Shown one piece after another: positions 57,411 to 64,000 of a stretch of 64,000 nt of DNA (positions are counted from its first letter, which is position 1; every line of letters begins with the position of its first letter). Source of the stretch: an uncultured Pelagibacteraceae bacterium (GTDB taxonomy: Bacteria > Pseudomonadota > Alphaproteobacteria > Pelagibacterales > Pelagibacteraceae). The DNA is taken from NCBI GenBank assembly GCA_902587755.1, contig CACIMN010000004.1:101844-165843 (forward strand). Reading direction: 5' to 3'. The translations under genes were made by a program, and so were the position numbers. The notes under the pieces are model-generated. The model searched no databases and was not told the origin of the DNA. It saw nothing but the letters and a program-made list of their open reading frames with translations.

Positions 57411-58808
57411 TTACAAATTTTTTGTTATATCTTCTGTCATTTTTTTGGCATCGGCAAACAACATTAAGGTATTTTCTTTGTAAAACAAATCATTGTCTAT
57501 TCCAGCATAACCTGGGGACAAACTTCTTTTAACAAATAGAACAGATTTACATTTTTCAACATCTAATACTGGCATTCCATAAATTGGACTTTGTGGATCA
57601 GTTTTTGCAACTGGATTAGTAACATCATTGGCTCCAATTACAAAAGCAACATCTGCATTAGCAAAATCATTATTAATTTCCTCTAATTCAAATACCTCAT
57701 CGTAAGGGACATTTGCTTCAGCTAATAATACATTCATATGTCCAGGCATTCTTCCAGCCACAGGATGAATGGCATATGATACTTTAATATCATTTTTCTT
57801 TAACGTATCTACCATTTCTCTTAGAGCGTGTTGGGCTTGAGCTACAGCCATCCCATATCCAGGAACAATTATAACAGATGAAGCGTTTTTCATTAGAAAA
57901 GCAGCATCATCAGCATTTCCGCTTTTTACAGGTCTTTGCTCTTTATTTGAAACACTCCCCATTTCCTCTGTTGCACCAAATCCACCTAAAATAACATTAA
58001 AGAATGAACGATTCATTCCTTTACACATGATATAAGATAAAATCGCACCCGAAGATCCAACAAGTGCACCAGTAATAATCAATGCAGTATTTTCTAAAGT
58101 AAACCCAATACCTGCTGCAGCCCAACCAGAATATGAGTTGAGCATAGAAATCACAACGGGCATATCTGCCCCACCAATTGGTATAATTAAAAGAAAACCA
58201 ATTAAAAATGAAACTATTAACAGTATCCAAAATAAATTAGGAGATTGTGTTGAACATAACAGATAAATTAATGCAACTATTGTAATCAATATAAGTGCGT
58301 TAAGAAAGTGTTGGCCTTTAAATGTAATTGGAGATCCTGACATTATTCCTTGCAATTTCAAGAATGCGATTACTGATCCAGAGAATGTTATAGCTCCAAC
58401 TGCAGCACCAATAGACATTTCAATTAAACTACCAAGTTTTATTTTTCCTGGAGAACCTAGATTAAATGCTTCGGGATTTAAAAACGCAGAAATGGCAACA
58501 AAAACTGCTGCAAGTCCAACTAGACTATGAAAACCAGCGACTAATTCTGGCATAGCCGTCATTGGTATTCTATAAGCAATAAAAGCACCAATTGATCCAC
58601 CCGCCAAAATAAATATCAGCACAAATATAAACCCTGTAGAGAAATTACTTGTTGATAAAAAAGTAACTGTTATAGCAATAATCATTCCTAAAATACCAAA
58701 CAAATTACCTTGCCTCGATGTTTCAGGTGAAGAAAGACCTCTTAAAGCAAGAATAAACAACACGCCTGAAACTAAATAAAAAATTGCAGATAAGTTTGCA
58801 GATATCAT
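57411..58808 (-). CDS. pntB: NAD(P) transhydrogenase subunit beta
   Basis: 465 residues. The N-terminal half holds about nine membrane helices forming the proton path. The C-terminal domain III binds NADP(H) with VIIVPGYGMAVAQAQHALREM and the AGRMPGHMNVLLAEANVPYDEV motif. It uses the proton gradient to drive NADH + NADP+ to NAD+ + NADPH. One-base overlap with pntAB. Confidence 0.97.
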   Translation of the reverse strand: MISANLSAIFYLVSGVLFILALRGLSSPETSRQGNLFGILGMIIAITVTFLSTSNFSTGFIFVLIFILAGGSIGAFIAYRIPMTAMPELVAGFHSLVGLAAVFVAISAFLNPEAFNLGSPGKIKLGSLIEMSIGAAVGAITFSGSVIAFLKLQGIMSGSPITFKGQHFLNALILITIVALIYLLCSTQSPNLFWILLIVSFLIGFLLIIPIGGADMPVVISMLNSYSGWAAAGIGFTLENTALIITGALVGSSGAILSYIMCKGMNRSFFNVILGGFGATEEMGSVSNKEQRPVKSGNADDAAFLMKNASSVIIVPGYGMAVAQAQHALREMVDTLKKNDIKVSYAIHPVAGRMPGHMNVLLAEANVPYDEVFELEEINNDFANADVAFVIGANDVTNPVAKTDPQSPIYGMPVLDVEKCKSVLFVKRSLSPGYAGIDNDLFYKENTLMLFADAKKMTEDITKNL

Positions 58809-59119
58809 TATTTTTTATCCTTTGTTTTTTTTTTATACATTGCTAGCATTCTTTGGGTTACCAGAAATCCTCCAAAAATATTGATTGCTGCTAAAGCTAT
58901 AGCTAAAAAGCCAAAAATACTTGATGTATTAAAAACACTTTCAGAATTTCCTGACAAACCAGCAATTATAGCTCCAACAATAATTACAGAAGAAATTGCA
59001 TTCGTAACGGACATCAAAGGCGTGTGTAAAGATGGTGTAACACTCCAAACAACATAATATCCTACAAATATTGAAAGGATAAATATACTTAATCTAAATA
59101 TTAAAGGATCTATTTCCAT
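58808..59119 (-). CDS. pntAB: NAD(P) transhydrogenase subunit alpha, part 2
   Basis: 103 residues with three membrane helices (about 10-27, 35-60, 67-90). It contains the segment VVWSVTPSLHTPLMSVTNAISSVIIVGA, which corresponds to the C-terminal membrane part of a fused PntA. The three-gene (split alpha) organisation is typical of alphaproteobacteria. Sits 3 bases after pntAA. Confidence 0.95.
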   Translation of the reverse strand: MEIDPLIFRLSIFILSIFVGYYVVWSVTPSLHTPLMSVTNAISSVIIVGAIIAGLSGNSESVFNTSSIFGFLAIALAAINIFGGFLVTQRMLAMYKKKTKDKK

Positions 59120-59122
59120 AAC

Positions 59123-60211
59123 TTATTTTATTAATGTTTTTTCAATAATTTCATCTTCTAAATTAATATTTATTTTTTTATTATCTTTGTCGATTAAATT
59201 ACTAATAAAATTAAATACATTTTTTGCATACAAGTTTGAAGCAGAAACAGGTAGCTTATTTAAAATATTGCTCTCACCTATTATTTTTATTCCATTTTTT
59301 TCAATAATTTTATCTACTTCTGTAAATGCAGTATTGCCCCCTTGGATTGCTGCTAGATCATATATTACTGATCCTGATTGCATGTTTTCAATCATATTAT
59401 CTTTTATTATTAGAGGCGCTTTTTTACCTGGAATTAAAGCTGTACAAATTACTATATCAATTTTTTTTAAAGTTTCAGATAAAAGCTCTTCTTGTTTTTG
59501 TTTAAAATCTTCAGAAGCTTCTTTTGCGTAACCTCCCTCAGTTTCTAAATTTTCTGAACCTTCTACAGTTAAAAATTTACCACCTAAACTTTCAACTTGT
59601 TCTTTTGATGCCATTCTTACATCGGTTGCAAAAACTATAGCACCCATTCTCTTTGCAGTTGCAATAGCTTGTAACCCAGCAACTCCTGCACCAACAACTA
59701 AAACCTTTGCGGCCGGAACTGTTCCTGCTGCAGTCATCATCATTGGTATAGCTTTTTCGAAATTTGCAAAAGTTTCGATGACTGCTTTATAACCAGCAAG
59801 GTTTGCTTGAGAGGATAATATATCCATGGATTGAGCTCGTGTAATTCTTGGAAGTAACTCTAATGAAAAAAGATTGATTTTTTTTTTTGCTAAGTTTTCT
59901 AATTTTTCTTTATTATCATAAGGATTTAAAACTCCTATGAGTGTTTGATTTTCTTTAATTTTTGAAATTTTATCATCAGACAACATACCAAGCTGGACTA
60001 ATATATCAGAAGAATTTAAAATTTCTGTTTCATCTTTTGAAATTTTAGCACCCATATCTTTGTATTGCTGATCATTTATACCAAGATGAAAGCCATAATT
60101 TTCAATTAAAAATACTTCAAGTCCAAGAGAAATATATTTTTTTACTATCTCAGGGGTTATAGCTATTCTTTTTTCAATATTTTGAATTTCTGAAACAGAC
60201 CCGATTATCAT
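59123..60211 (-). CDS. pntAA: NAD(P) transhydrogenase subunit alpha, part 1
   Basis: 362-residue soluble NAD(H)-binding domain I. It contains EKRIAITPEIVKKYISLGLEV, the Rossmann motif VLVVGAGVAGLQAIATAKRMGA and the mobile-loop region GGYAKEASEDFKQKQ. It shares its fold with alanine dehydrogenase, but the split pnt gene order settles the identity. It follows the oxidase microprotein gene after 9 bases. Confidence 0.96.
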   Translation of the reverse strand: MIIGSVSEIQNIEKRIAITPEIVKKYISLGLEVFLIENYGFHLGINDQQYKDMGAKISKDETEILNSSDILVQLGMLSDDKISKIKENQTLIGVLNPYDNKEKLENLAKKKINLFSLELLPRITRAQSMDILSSQANLAGYKAVIETFANFEKAIPMMMTAAGTVPAAKVLVVGAGVAGLQAIATAKRMGAIVFATDVRMASKEQVESLGGKFLTVEGSENLETEGGYAKEASEDFKQKQEELLSETLKKIDIVICTALIPGKKAPLIIKDNMIENMQSGSVIYDLAAIQGGNTAFTEVDKIIEKNGIKIIGESNILNKLPVSASNLYAKNVFNFISNLIDKDNKKININLEDEIIEKTLIK

Positions 60212-60220
60212 TTTGGAACC

Positions 60221-60331
60221 TTACAATAAGAAAATTGCCATTAATACCAAAACACATACAACAGCGACAGTACCCCACAGTACAAACTTAGTAAAATTGT
60301 TCCAGGTATTTTTATGGTTTTCATTATCCAT
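60221..60331 (-). CDS. aa3-type cytochrome c oxidase subunit IV-like microprotein
   Basis: A 36-residue open frame, ATG at 60329-60331 and TAA at 60221-60223. It has a short polar N-terminus with the pattern TWNNFTKF followed by a single membrane helix (VLWGTVAVVCVLVLMAIFLL). Size and pattern fit the bacterial aa3 oxidase subunit IV family (PF07835), a one-helix subunit of unclear function. It lies between rpmJ (8-base gap) and pntAA (9-base gap), so it is co-transcribed with the transhydrogenase, far from any oxidase gene in this window. Confidence 0.75.
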   Translation of the reverse strand: MDNENHKNTWNNFTKFVLWGTVAVVCVLVLMAIFLL

Positions 60332-60339
60332 AAAAAAAA

Positions 60340-60465
60340 TTACTTTTGTCTTGCTTTAAATTTAGGATTAGTTTTATTTATCACGTAAACTCTACCTCTT
60401 CTTCTAACTAGCTTAGAATTTAGATCTCTTTTTTTTATTGATTTAAGCGAACTTTTAATTTTCAT
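60340..60465 (-). CDS. rpmJ: 50S ribosomal protein L36 (cysteine-free type)
   Basis: 41 residues: [14 protein letters not shown], then the strongly conserved [21 protein letters not shown]. The four zinc-binding Cys/His residues of the other L36 class are absent. The ATG at 60463-60465 lies only 11 bases beyond the 5S rRNA 3' end, without a Shine-Dalgarno sequence or terminator between. First protein gene of the rpmJ-coxIV-pnt-tal run. Confidence 0.95.
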   Translation of the reverse strand: MKIKSSLKSIKKRDLNSKLVRRRGRVYVINKTNPKFKARQK

Positions 60466-60476
60466 AACTTTTTAAT

Positions 60477-60590
60477 GCCGGCAATGACCTACTCTTCCGT
60501 GCCTTAAGACAAAGTACCATCGGCGCTGAGGGGCTTGACTTCCGAGTTCGGAATGGGATCGGGTATAACACCATCGCAATAATTACCGGC
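60477..60590 (-). rRNA. rrf: 5S ribosomal RNA
   Basis: About 114 bases on the minus strand. Helix I pairs GCCGGTAAT (from 60590) with ATTGCCGGC (to 60477), with one G-U. Conserved loops are present: CCCGATCCCATTCCGAAC, GAAGTCAAGC and GCGCCGATGGTACT. 16S and 23S are not adjacent: the next 3.4 kb upstream hold sugar-nucleotide genes. It has its own promoter-like sequence directly upstream. Confidence 0.95.
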
Positions 60591-60596
60591 CAGGGT

Positions 60597-60624
60597 GTTA
60601 TACATATTTAATCGTATATGTAAA
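60597..60624 (-). promoter_or_regulatory. Putative sigma-70-type promoter of 5S rRNA
   Basis: On the minus strand, TTTACA (60624-60619), a 16-base spacer, and TATAAC (60602-60597). The expected start, about 7 bases downstream, is position 60590, the first base of 5S helix I. A short inverted repeat (TACATAT at 60601-60607, ATATGTA at 60615-60621) overlaps the element. Prediction from sequence only. Confidence 0.6.
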
Positions 60625-60645
60625 CATTCTTTTGATGTGTTAATT

Positions 60646-61536
60646 TCATTGTTTTGTCTGAGTTTTTATAAAATTCTGAATGTATTTTTTTATATCAATC
60701 TTACCATATCTTTTAAAAACTTTATTACTTAAACTCATATTTGTTAATGCCGAAGCATACCTCTCTCCCCTTCTAGGTGATAAAAATTTAATTTTAGTTT
60801 TAAATAATTTGGCTACTTCAATGATTGTATAACTCTTTTTATTAGCAATACTATAATATCTATTTTTGCTGGATTTCCATGCCTCATAACAAACTTTAAT
60901 TGTATCGTTTATATGTGTAAATCTTCTTGATTGAGAGCCGGGCTTAACTACAGGTAAAGGTTTTCCTTTAAGGTAGCAATCTTCAAAGATACCTATTACA
61001 GTTGCCATTTTTCCAGTTTTAATTTGTTTAGGTCCATATACATTATAAAAAAAAATTACTTCATACTTAAAATTAAACCATTTCTTTAAGTTGTTTAATA
61101 ATTCAAGGTTTTTAGATTTAGTGAAAGCATAAGGAGACAAATTTTTATCTTTTCCTTTATTTCCTAAAGATGCTGAAGTTGCTGAGTATATTAATTTAAT
61201 TTTATTCTTTAGACAAAAATCAAATACAGCATTGGTACCTATAGTATTAGATTGAATACATTTATTCATATATTTAAAGCTTTGATAAATTCTAGAAAAT
61301 TCACCAAAATGAAAAATAACTTTTATTTTAGATGAGTATCTTTTAAGTATCTTATTTATATCTTTAGTATTACCTTTTATATATTTTACTCTTTTATTAT
61401 TTATATGATTGCTTTGTGACCCAACAGAGTAATCATCAATACAAATAATTTTATTTCTAGATTTTTTTAAAAGATAACTGATTAAATTTGTGCCAACAAA
61501 TCCACATCCTCCTGTAACTACAATAAATTTAGCCAT
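60646..61536 (-). CDS. NAD-dependent nucleotide-sugar epimerase/dehydratase (GalE-like SDR)
   Basis: 296 residues. The NAD-binding motif TGGCGFVGTNLISYLL is at about 8-23; the catalytic region reads SATSASLGN with YAFTKSK as the YxxxK pair; the substrate domain includes VYGPKQ and RRFTHINDT. It resembles UDP-glucose 4-epimerases of surface-glycan clusters but is shorter than GalE. Substrate unknown. Followed downstream only by the 5S gene, 55 bases away; preceded by fcl after 10 bases. Confidence 0.85.
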   Translation of the reverse strand: MAKFIVVTGGCGFVGTNLISYLLKKSRNKIICIDDYSVGSQSNHINNKRVKYIKGNTKDINKILKRYSSKIKVIFHFGEFSRIYQSFKYMNKCIQSNTIGTNAVFDFCLKNKIKLIYSATSASLGNKGKDKNLSPYAFTKSKNLELLNNLKKWFNFKYEVIFFYNVYGPKQIKTGKMATVIGIFEDCYLKGKPLPVVKPGSQSRRFTHINDTIKVCYEAWKSSKNRYYSIANKKSYTIIEVAKLFKTKIKFLSPRRGERYASALTNMSLSNKVFKRYGKIDIKKYIQNFIKTQTKQ

Positions 61537-61546
61537 TTTATAACTT

Positions 61547-62479
61547 TTATTTTTTTTTCATAAAATTTCTAAAAGTAATATCAAATCCTTTTGATAAGCT
61601 AGTTTTAGATTCCCATCCATAACTTTTAGATAAATTTGTATTAAGTTTTTTTCTTGGAGTACCTGTAGGTTTGTTTTTATCATAAATAAATTTAAGTTTA
61701 ATCCCAAGTTTTTTACTAATAAAATTTGCATAACCTGTAACTGTATCTTCATATCCAGATCCAATATTTATTAATGTATGTTTAGTTTTTTTCTTTAAAA
61801 AAAATTCACATGCGTTAGACAAATCATCAACATACATCAATTCTCTTTTAGCAGTACCATTTCCCCAAATTTTAATAAATTTTTTATTTTTTAATTTAGC
61901 ATTATATATTTTAGATATTAATGCTGGAAAGAAATGTGAAAATTTTAGATCATAATTATCATTTGGACCATATAAGTTTGTTGGCATTAAACAAATATAG
62001 TTTAATTTATATTGTTGATTGTAGGCTTCACACATCTTTAAACCAGCAATTTTAGCAATTGCATATGCATCATTGGTTTTTTCTAATTTTCCACTTAACA
62101 AATATTCTTCTTTAATTGGCTGTTTACAGTATTTCGGGTAAATACAGCTTGAACCTAAAAAAATTAATTTTTTAACACCAGCTTTATATGATGCATGTAT
62201 TAAATTAGTTTGTATCATAAGATTCTTGTAAATAAATTCTGCTTTAAAATTCTGGTTTGCATATATTCCCCCAACTTTAGCTGCTGCTATTATTACAAAA
62301 TCTGGCTTTATATATTTTAGATATTTTTCTGTTTTAAGTTGATTGGTTAAATCTAGTTTACTTCTCCCAATTGTAAAAATTTTTTTATATTGTTTTTCTT
62401 TAAAGTATTTGAGTATAGAAGAACCAACTAAACCATTGTGACCAGCTAAAAAAATTTTGCTATTTTTATTCAGACCCAT
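61547..62479 (-). CDS. fcl: GDP-L-fucose synthase
   Basis: 310-residue SDR enzyme (epimerase/reductase) that completes GDP-L-fucose. Motifs: [63 protein letters not shown] and [16 protein letters not shown] with the catalytic Tyr/Lys. All are characteristic of Fcl. It overlaps gmd by 14 bases, so the two steps from GDP-mannose to GDP-fucose are coupled. Confidence 0.94.
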   Translation of the reverse strand: MGLNKNSKIFLAGHNGLVGSSILKYFKEKQYKKIFTIGRSKLDLTNQLKTEKYLKYIKPDFVIIAAAKVGGIYANQNFKAEFIYKNLMIQTNLIHASYKAGVKKLIFLGSSCIYPKYCKQPIKEEYLLSGKLEKTNDAYAIAKIAGLKMCEAYNQQYKLNYICLMPTNLYGPNDNYDLKFSHFFPALISKIYNAKLKNKKFIKIWGNGTAKRELMYVDDLSNACEFFLKKKTKHTLINIGSGYEDTVTGYANFISKKLGIKLKFIYDKNKPTGTPRKKLNTNLSKSYGWESKTSLSKGFDITFRNFMKKK

Positions 62480-63512
62480 TTGAATACTGATACTCAGACT
62501 TAATCATTTCGTCAATCAATGAACTTAAATTTATTTTTGGTTTCCAATTTAATTTTTTTCTAGCCTTTTTTGAGTCTCCAAGGAGAGTATTAACATCTAA
62601 TGGCCTAAAATAATTTTTATCACATTCAATAATGGGATATCCTTTATCATTGTAAGCTTTTTCTTTAATACCAGTTCCAACCCATTTTATTTTTAATTTT
62701 AATTTTTTTGCAGTTAAATTAATAAATTCTTTTACAGAATATTGAATTCCTGTAGCTATTACATAATCATCAGGTTTATTTTGCTGTAGTATCTTCCACA
62801 TAGCATAACAATAATCTTTTGCATGTCCCCAATCTCTTCTAGCATTTATATTACCTAAAAATAATTTTTTTTGTTTACCTTCTTTTATTTTACATAGAGC
62901 AGAAATAATTTTTTTTGTTACAAATGTTTCGCCTCTTCTGGGACTTTCATGATTAAACAATATACCATTACAAGCGAAAATTTTGTAAGCCTCCCTATAA
63001 TTTTTTGTTATCCAGTGTGCATATAATTTAGCTACTCCATACGGGCTTAAAGGGTAAAATTGAGTTTTCTCGTTTTGTGGTATTGATTGGACTTTTCCAT
63101 ACATTTCAGAAGTTCCAGCTTGATAAAACTTAGTTTTCATTTCCAATTTATGGAATTTGATTGCCTCCAAAATTCTTAAAGCACCTAAAGCATCTACATT
63201 TGCAGTATACTCTGGAACTTCAAAAGATACTGCAACATGAGACTGGGCAGCCAAGTTATAGATCTCATCTGGTTTAGTTTTTTTTATAATACTGGACACT
63301 GATAAAGAGTCAGTAATATCTCCATAGAAAAGTCTAAAATTATAATTTTTTTCATGTGGATCTTGATATATGTGATCGACCCTAGATGTATTTATGCTTG
63401 AAGATCTTCTTTTTACTCCATTTACTATATAATTTTTCTTTAATAACAATTCAGCTAGATAAGAACCATCCTGACCAGTTATTCCAAAGATGAGAGCTGT
63501 TTTTTTTTTCAT
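62466..63512 (-). CDS. gmd: GDP-mannose 4,6-dehydratase
   Basis: 348 residues. [21 protein letters not shown], the NADP-specific [50 protein letters not shown] and [11 protein letters not shown] are textbook Gmd motifs. It produces GDP-4-keto-6-deoxymannose, the precursor used by Fcl for fucose and by others for rhamnose or perosamine. First clear gene of this small operon; the 59 bases upstream (63513-63571) hold no feature I can name. Confidence 0.96.
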   Translation of the reverse strand: MKKKTALIFGITGQDGSYLAELLLKKNYIVNGVKRRSSSINTSRVDHIYQDPHEKNYNFRLFYGDITDSLSVSSIIKKTKPDEIYNLAAQSHVAVSFEVPEYTANVDALGALRILEAIKFHKLEMKTKFYQAGTSEMYGKVQSIPQNEKTQFYPLSPYGVAKLYAHWITKNYREAYKIFACNGILFNHESPRRGETFVTKKIISALCKIKEGKQKKLFLGNINARRDWGHAKDYCYAMWKILQQNKPDDYVIATGIQYSVKEFINLTAKKLKLKIKWVGTGIKEKAYNDKGYPIIECDKNYFRPLDVNTLLGDSKKARKKLNWKPKINLSSLIDEMIKSEYQYSNGSE

Positions 63513-63571
63513 TATTTTTTCTATTATTCTATTTATTATCTATAGTAAAGAAAGTTTAATTACTATTTATA

Positions 63572-64000
63572 TCAAACTAATTTCTTGCAAAAATTCATTA
63601 ATTGTTTTTTATTCAGATTAATCTTAATTTTTTTAATTAATTTTTTATTTGACAGAGTGAAAGAGTCTTTTTGTTGATTGACAAAATTTACTCTTTTTAA
63701 AAATTTTTTATCAATCCAACTGATTAACTCTGAAATATATATCTTTTCTGATATAGATACATTGTAAATTCCATAAATTTTTAAAGTAATAATTCTTAAA
63801 ATTATTAAATTAAATTGATCAATGCTTAGAAAATCTTTAAAATCATTGTTCACTGAAATTATTTTATTATTTTTTCTATATTTTAAAAAATTATCAAAAA
63901 ACAACTTGTGATGGTTTCTTTTATTTTCATATATTCTTTTTCCTAAAATATTAGAAATTCTTAAAGATATTAATCTGTTTTTTATTTTTTTTTTTAAAAA
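63572..64000 (-). CDS. C-terminal part of an SDR-type nucleotide-sugar reductase/epimerase (partial)
   Basis: The frame is open from the stop near 63572 to the right edge, giving 142 residues with the N-terminus outside the window. It reads RLISLRISNILGKRIYENKR, LFFDNFLKYRKNN, NDFKDFLSIDQF, IYGIYNVSISEKIYISELISWI. This is the pattern of the C-terminal substrate domain of dTDP-4-dehydrorhamnose reductase or related extended SDRs. There is no active-site region in view, so the reaction is not known. A TTG at 63904 is not a real start, because the homologous sequence continues upstream of it. Confidence 0.7.
   Translation of the reverse strand, partial: FLKKKIKNRLISLRISNILGKRIYENKRNHHKLFFDNFLKYRKNNKIISVNNDFKDFLSIDQFNLIILRIITLKIYGIYNVSISEKIYISELISWIDKKFLKRVNFVNQQKDSFTLSNKKLIKKIKINLNKKQLMNFCKKLV

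Overview
This window is almost certainly from a SAR11-clade alphaproteobacterium (Candidatus Pelagibacter or a close relative). The evidence is a very A+T-rich sequence, extreme compaction (most neighbouring genes abut or overlap, and no gene-free stretch reaches 150 bases), alphaproteobacterial gene order throughout, a permuted two-piece tmRNA, ThyX instead of ThyA, and a 5S rRNA gene separated from 16S/23S. I see no prophage, insertion sequence, CRISPR array or restriction-modification genes.

Layout. (1) 1-3300, minus: peptide-type ABC importer (permease C cut by the window edge, permease B, periplasmic binding protein). (2) 3374-6735, minus: ilvB-ilvH-ilvC for branched-chain amino acids. 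(3) 6788-11283, minus: hflK-hflC-DUF2065-htrA-miaA. (4) 11335-13463: mrp (plus) meets thyX (minus) tail to tail; the tmRNA gene is divergent from thyX. (5) 13475-20942, minus: SHOCT-domain secreted protein, ppdK, glyS, glyQ, S49 protease. (6) 21057-26833: quinone, isoprenoid and cofactor genes (polyprenyl synthase, pdxH, aroC, dxs, ispA, xseB). (7) 26854-31320, plus: tsaC/sua5, an ABC-2 exporter pair, rluD-type synthase and rpoH, with tRNA-Arg on the opposite strand. (8) 31317-47158: a long minus-strand block of purA, thiD, glmM, folP, ftsH, tilS, the Tol-Pal genes (cpoB, pal, tolB, tolA, tolR, tolQ), a RuvC-like resolvase, yebC, ymdB, 5-FCL, zapA and a coiled-coil gene. (9) 47212-56716, plus: tkt, gap, pgk, fba, thiE, then translation genes (efp, rpmE, rpsU, initiator tRNA) with suhB and a DUF1013 regulator, ending in an O-antigen-ligase-like membrane protein. 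(10) 56706-60590, minus: 5S rRNA, rpmJ, a cytochrome oxidase subunit IV microprotein, pntAA, pntAB, pntB and a transaldolase. (11) 60646-64000, minus: nucleotide-sugar genes (epimerase, fcl, gmd, a truncated SDR).

How the parts work together. Region 9 plus the transaldolase supplies lower glycolysis/gluconeogenesis and non-oxidative pentose-phosphate steps; PPDK links pyruvate to PEP; the transhydrogenase supplies NADPH. The folP-glmM-ftsH-tilS and Tol-Pal block is a classic envelope/housekeeping cluster. From 5S outward the content changes from core genes to surface-polysaccharide genes. This matches the SAR11 hypervariable region that, as I recall, lies between 23S and 5S.

The most interesting signals are: an apparent AUU start codon for ribosomal protein S21 inside a hairpin; a dedicated promoter placed exactly at the 5S 5' end, with rpmJ only 11 bases downstream of 5S and no terminator between; a tmRNA whose two pieces are separated by only 11 bases and whose tag is 9 residues; and an orphan RuvC-like resolvase in a locus that elsewhere carries ruvAB and ybgC. 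No wholly new system is obvious; this is mainly a core-genome window.
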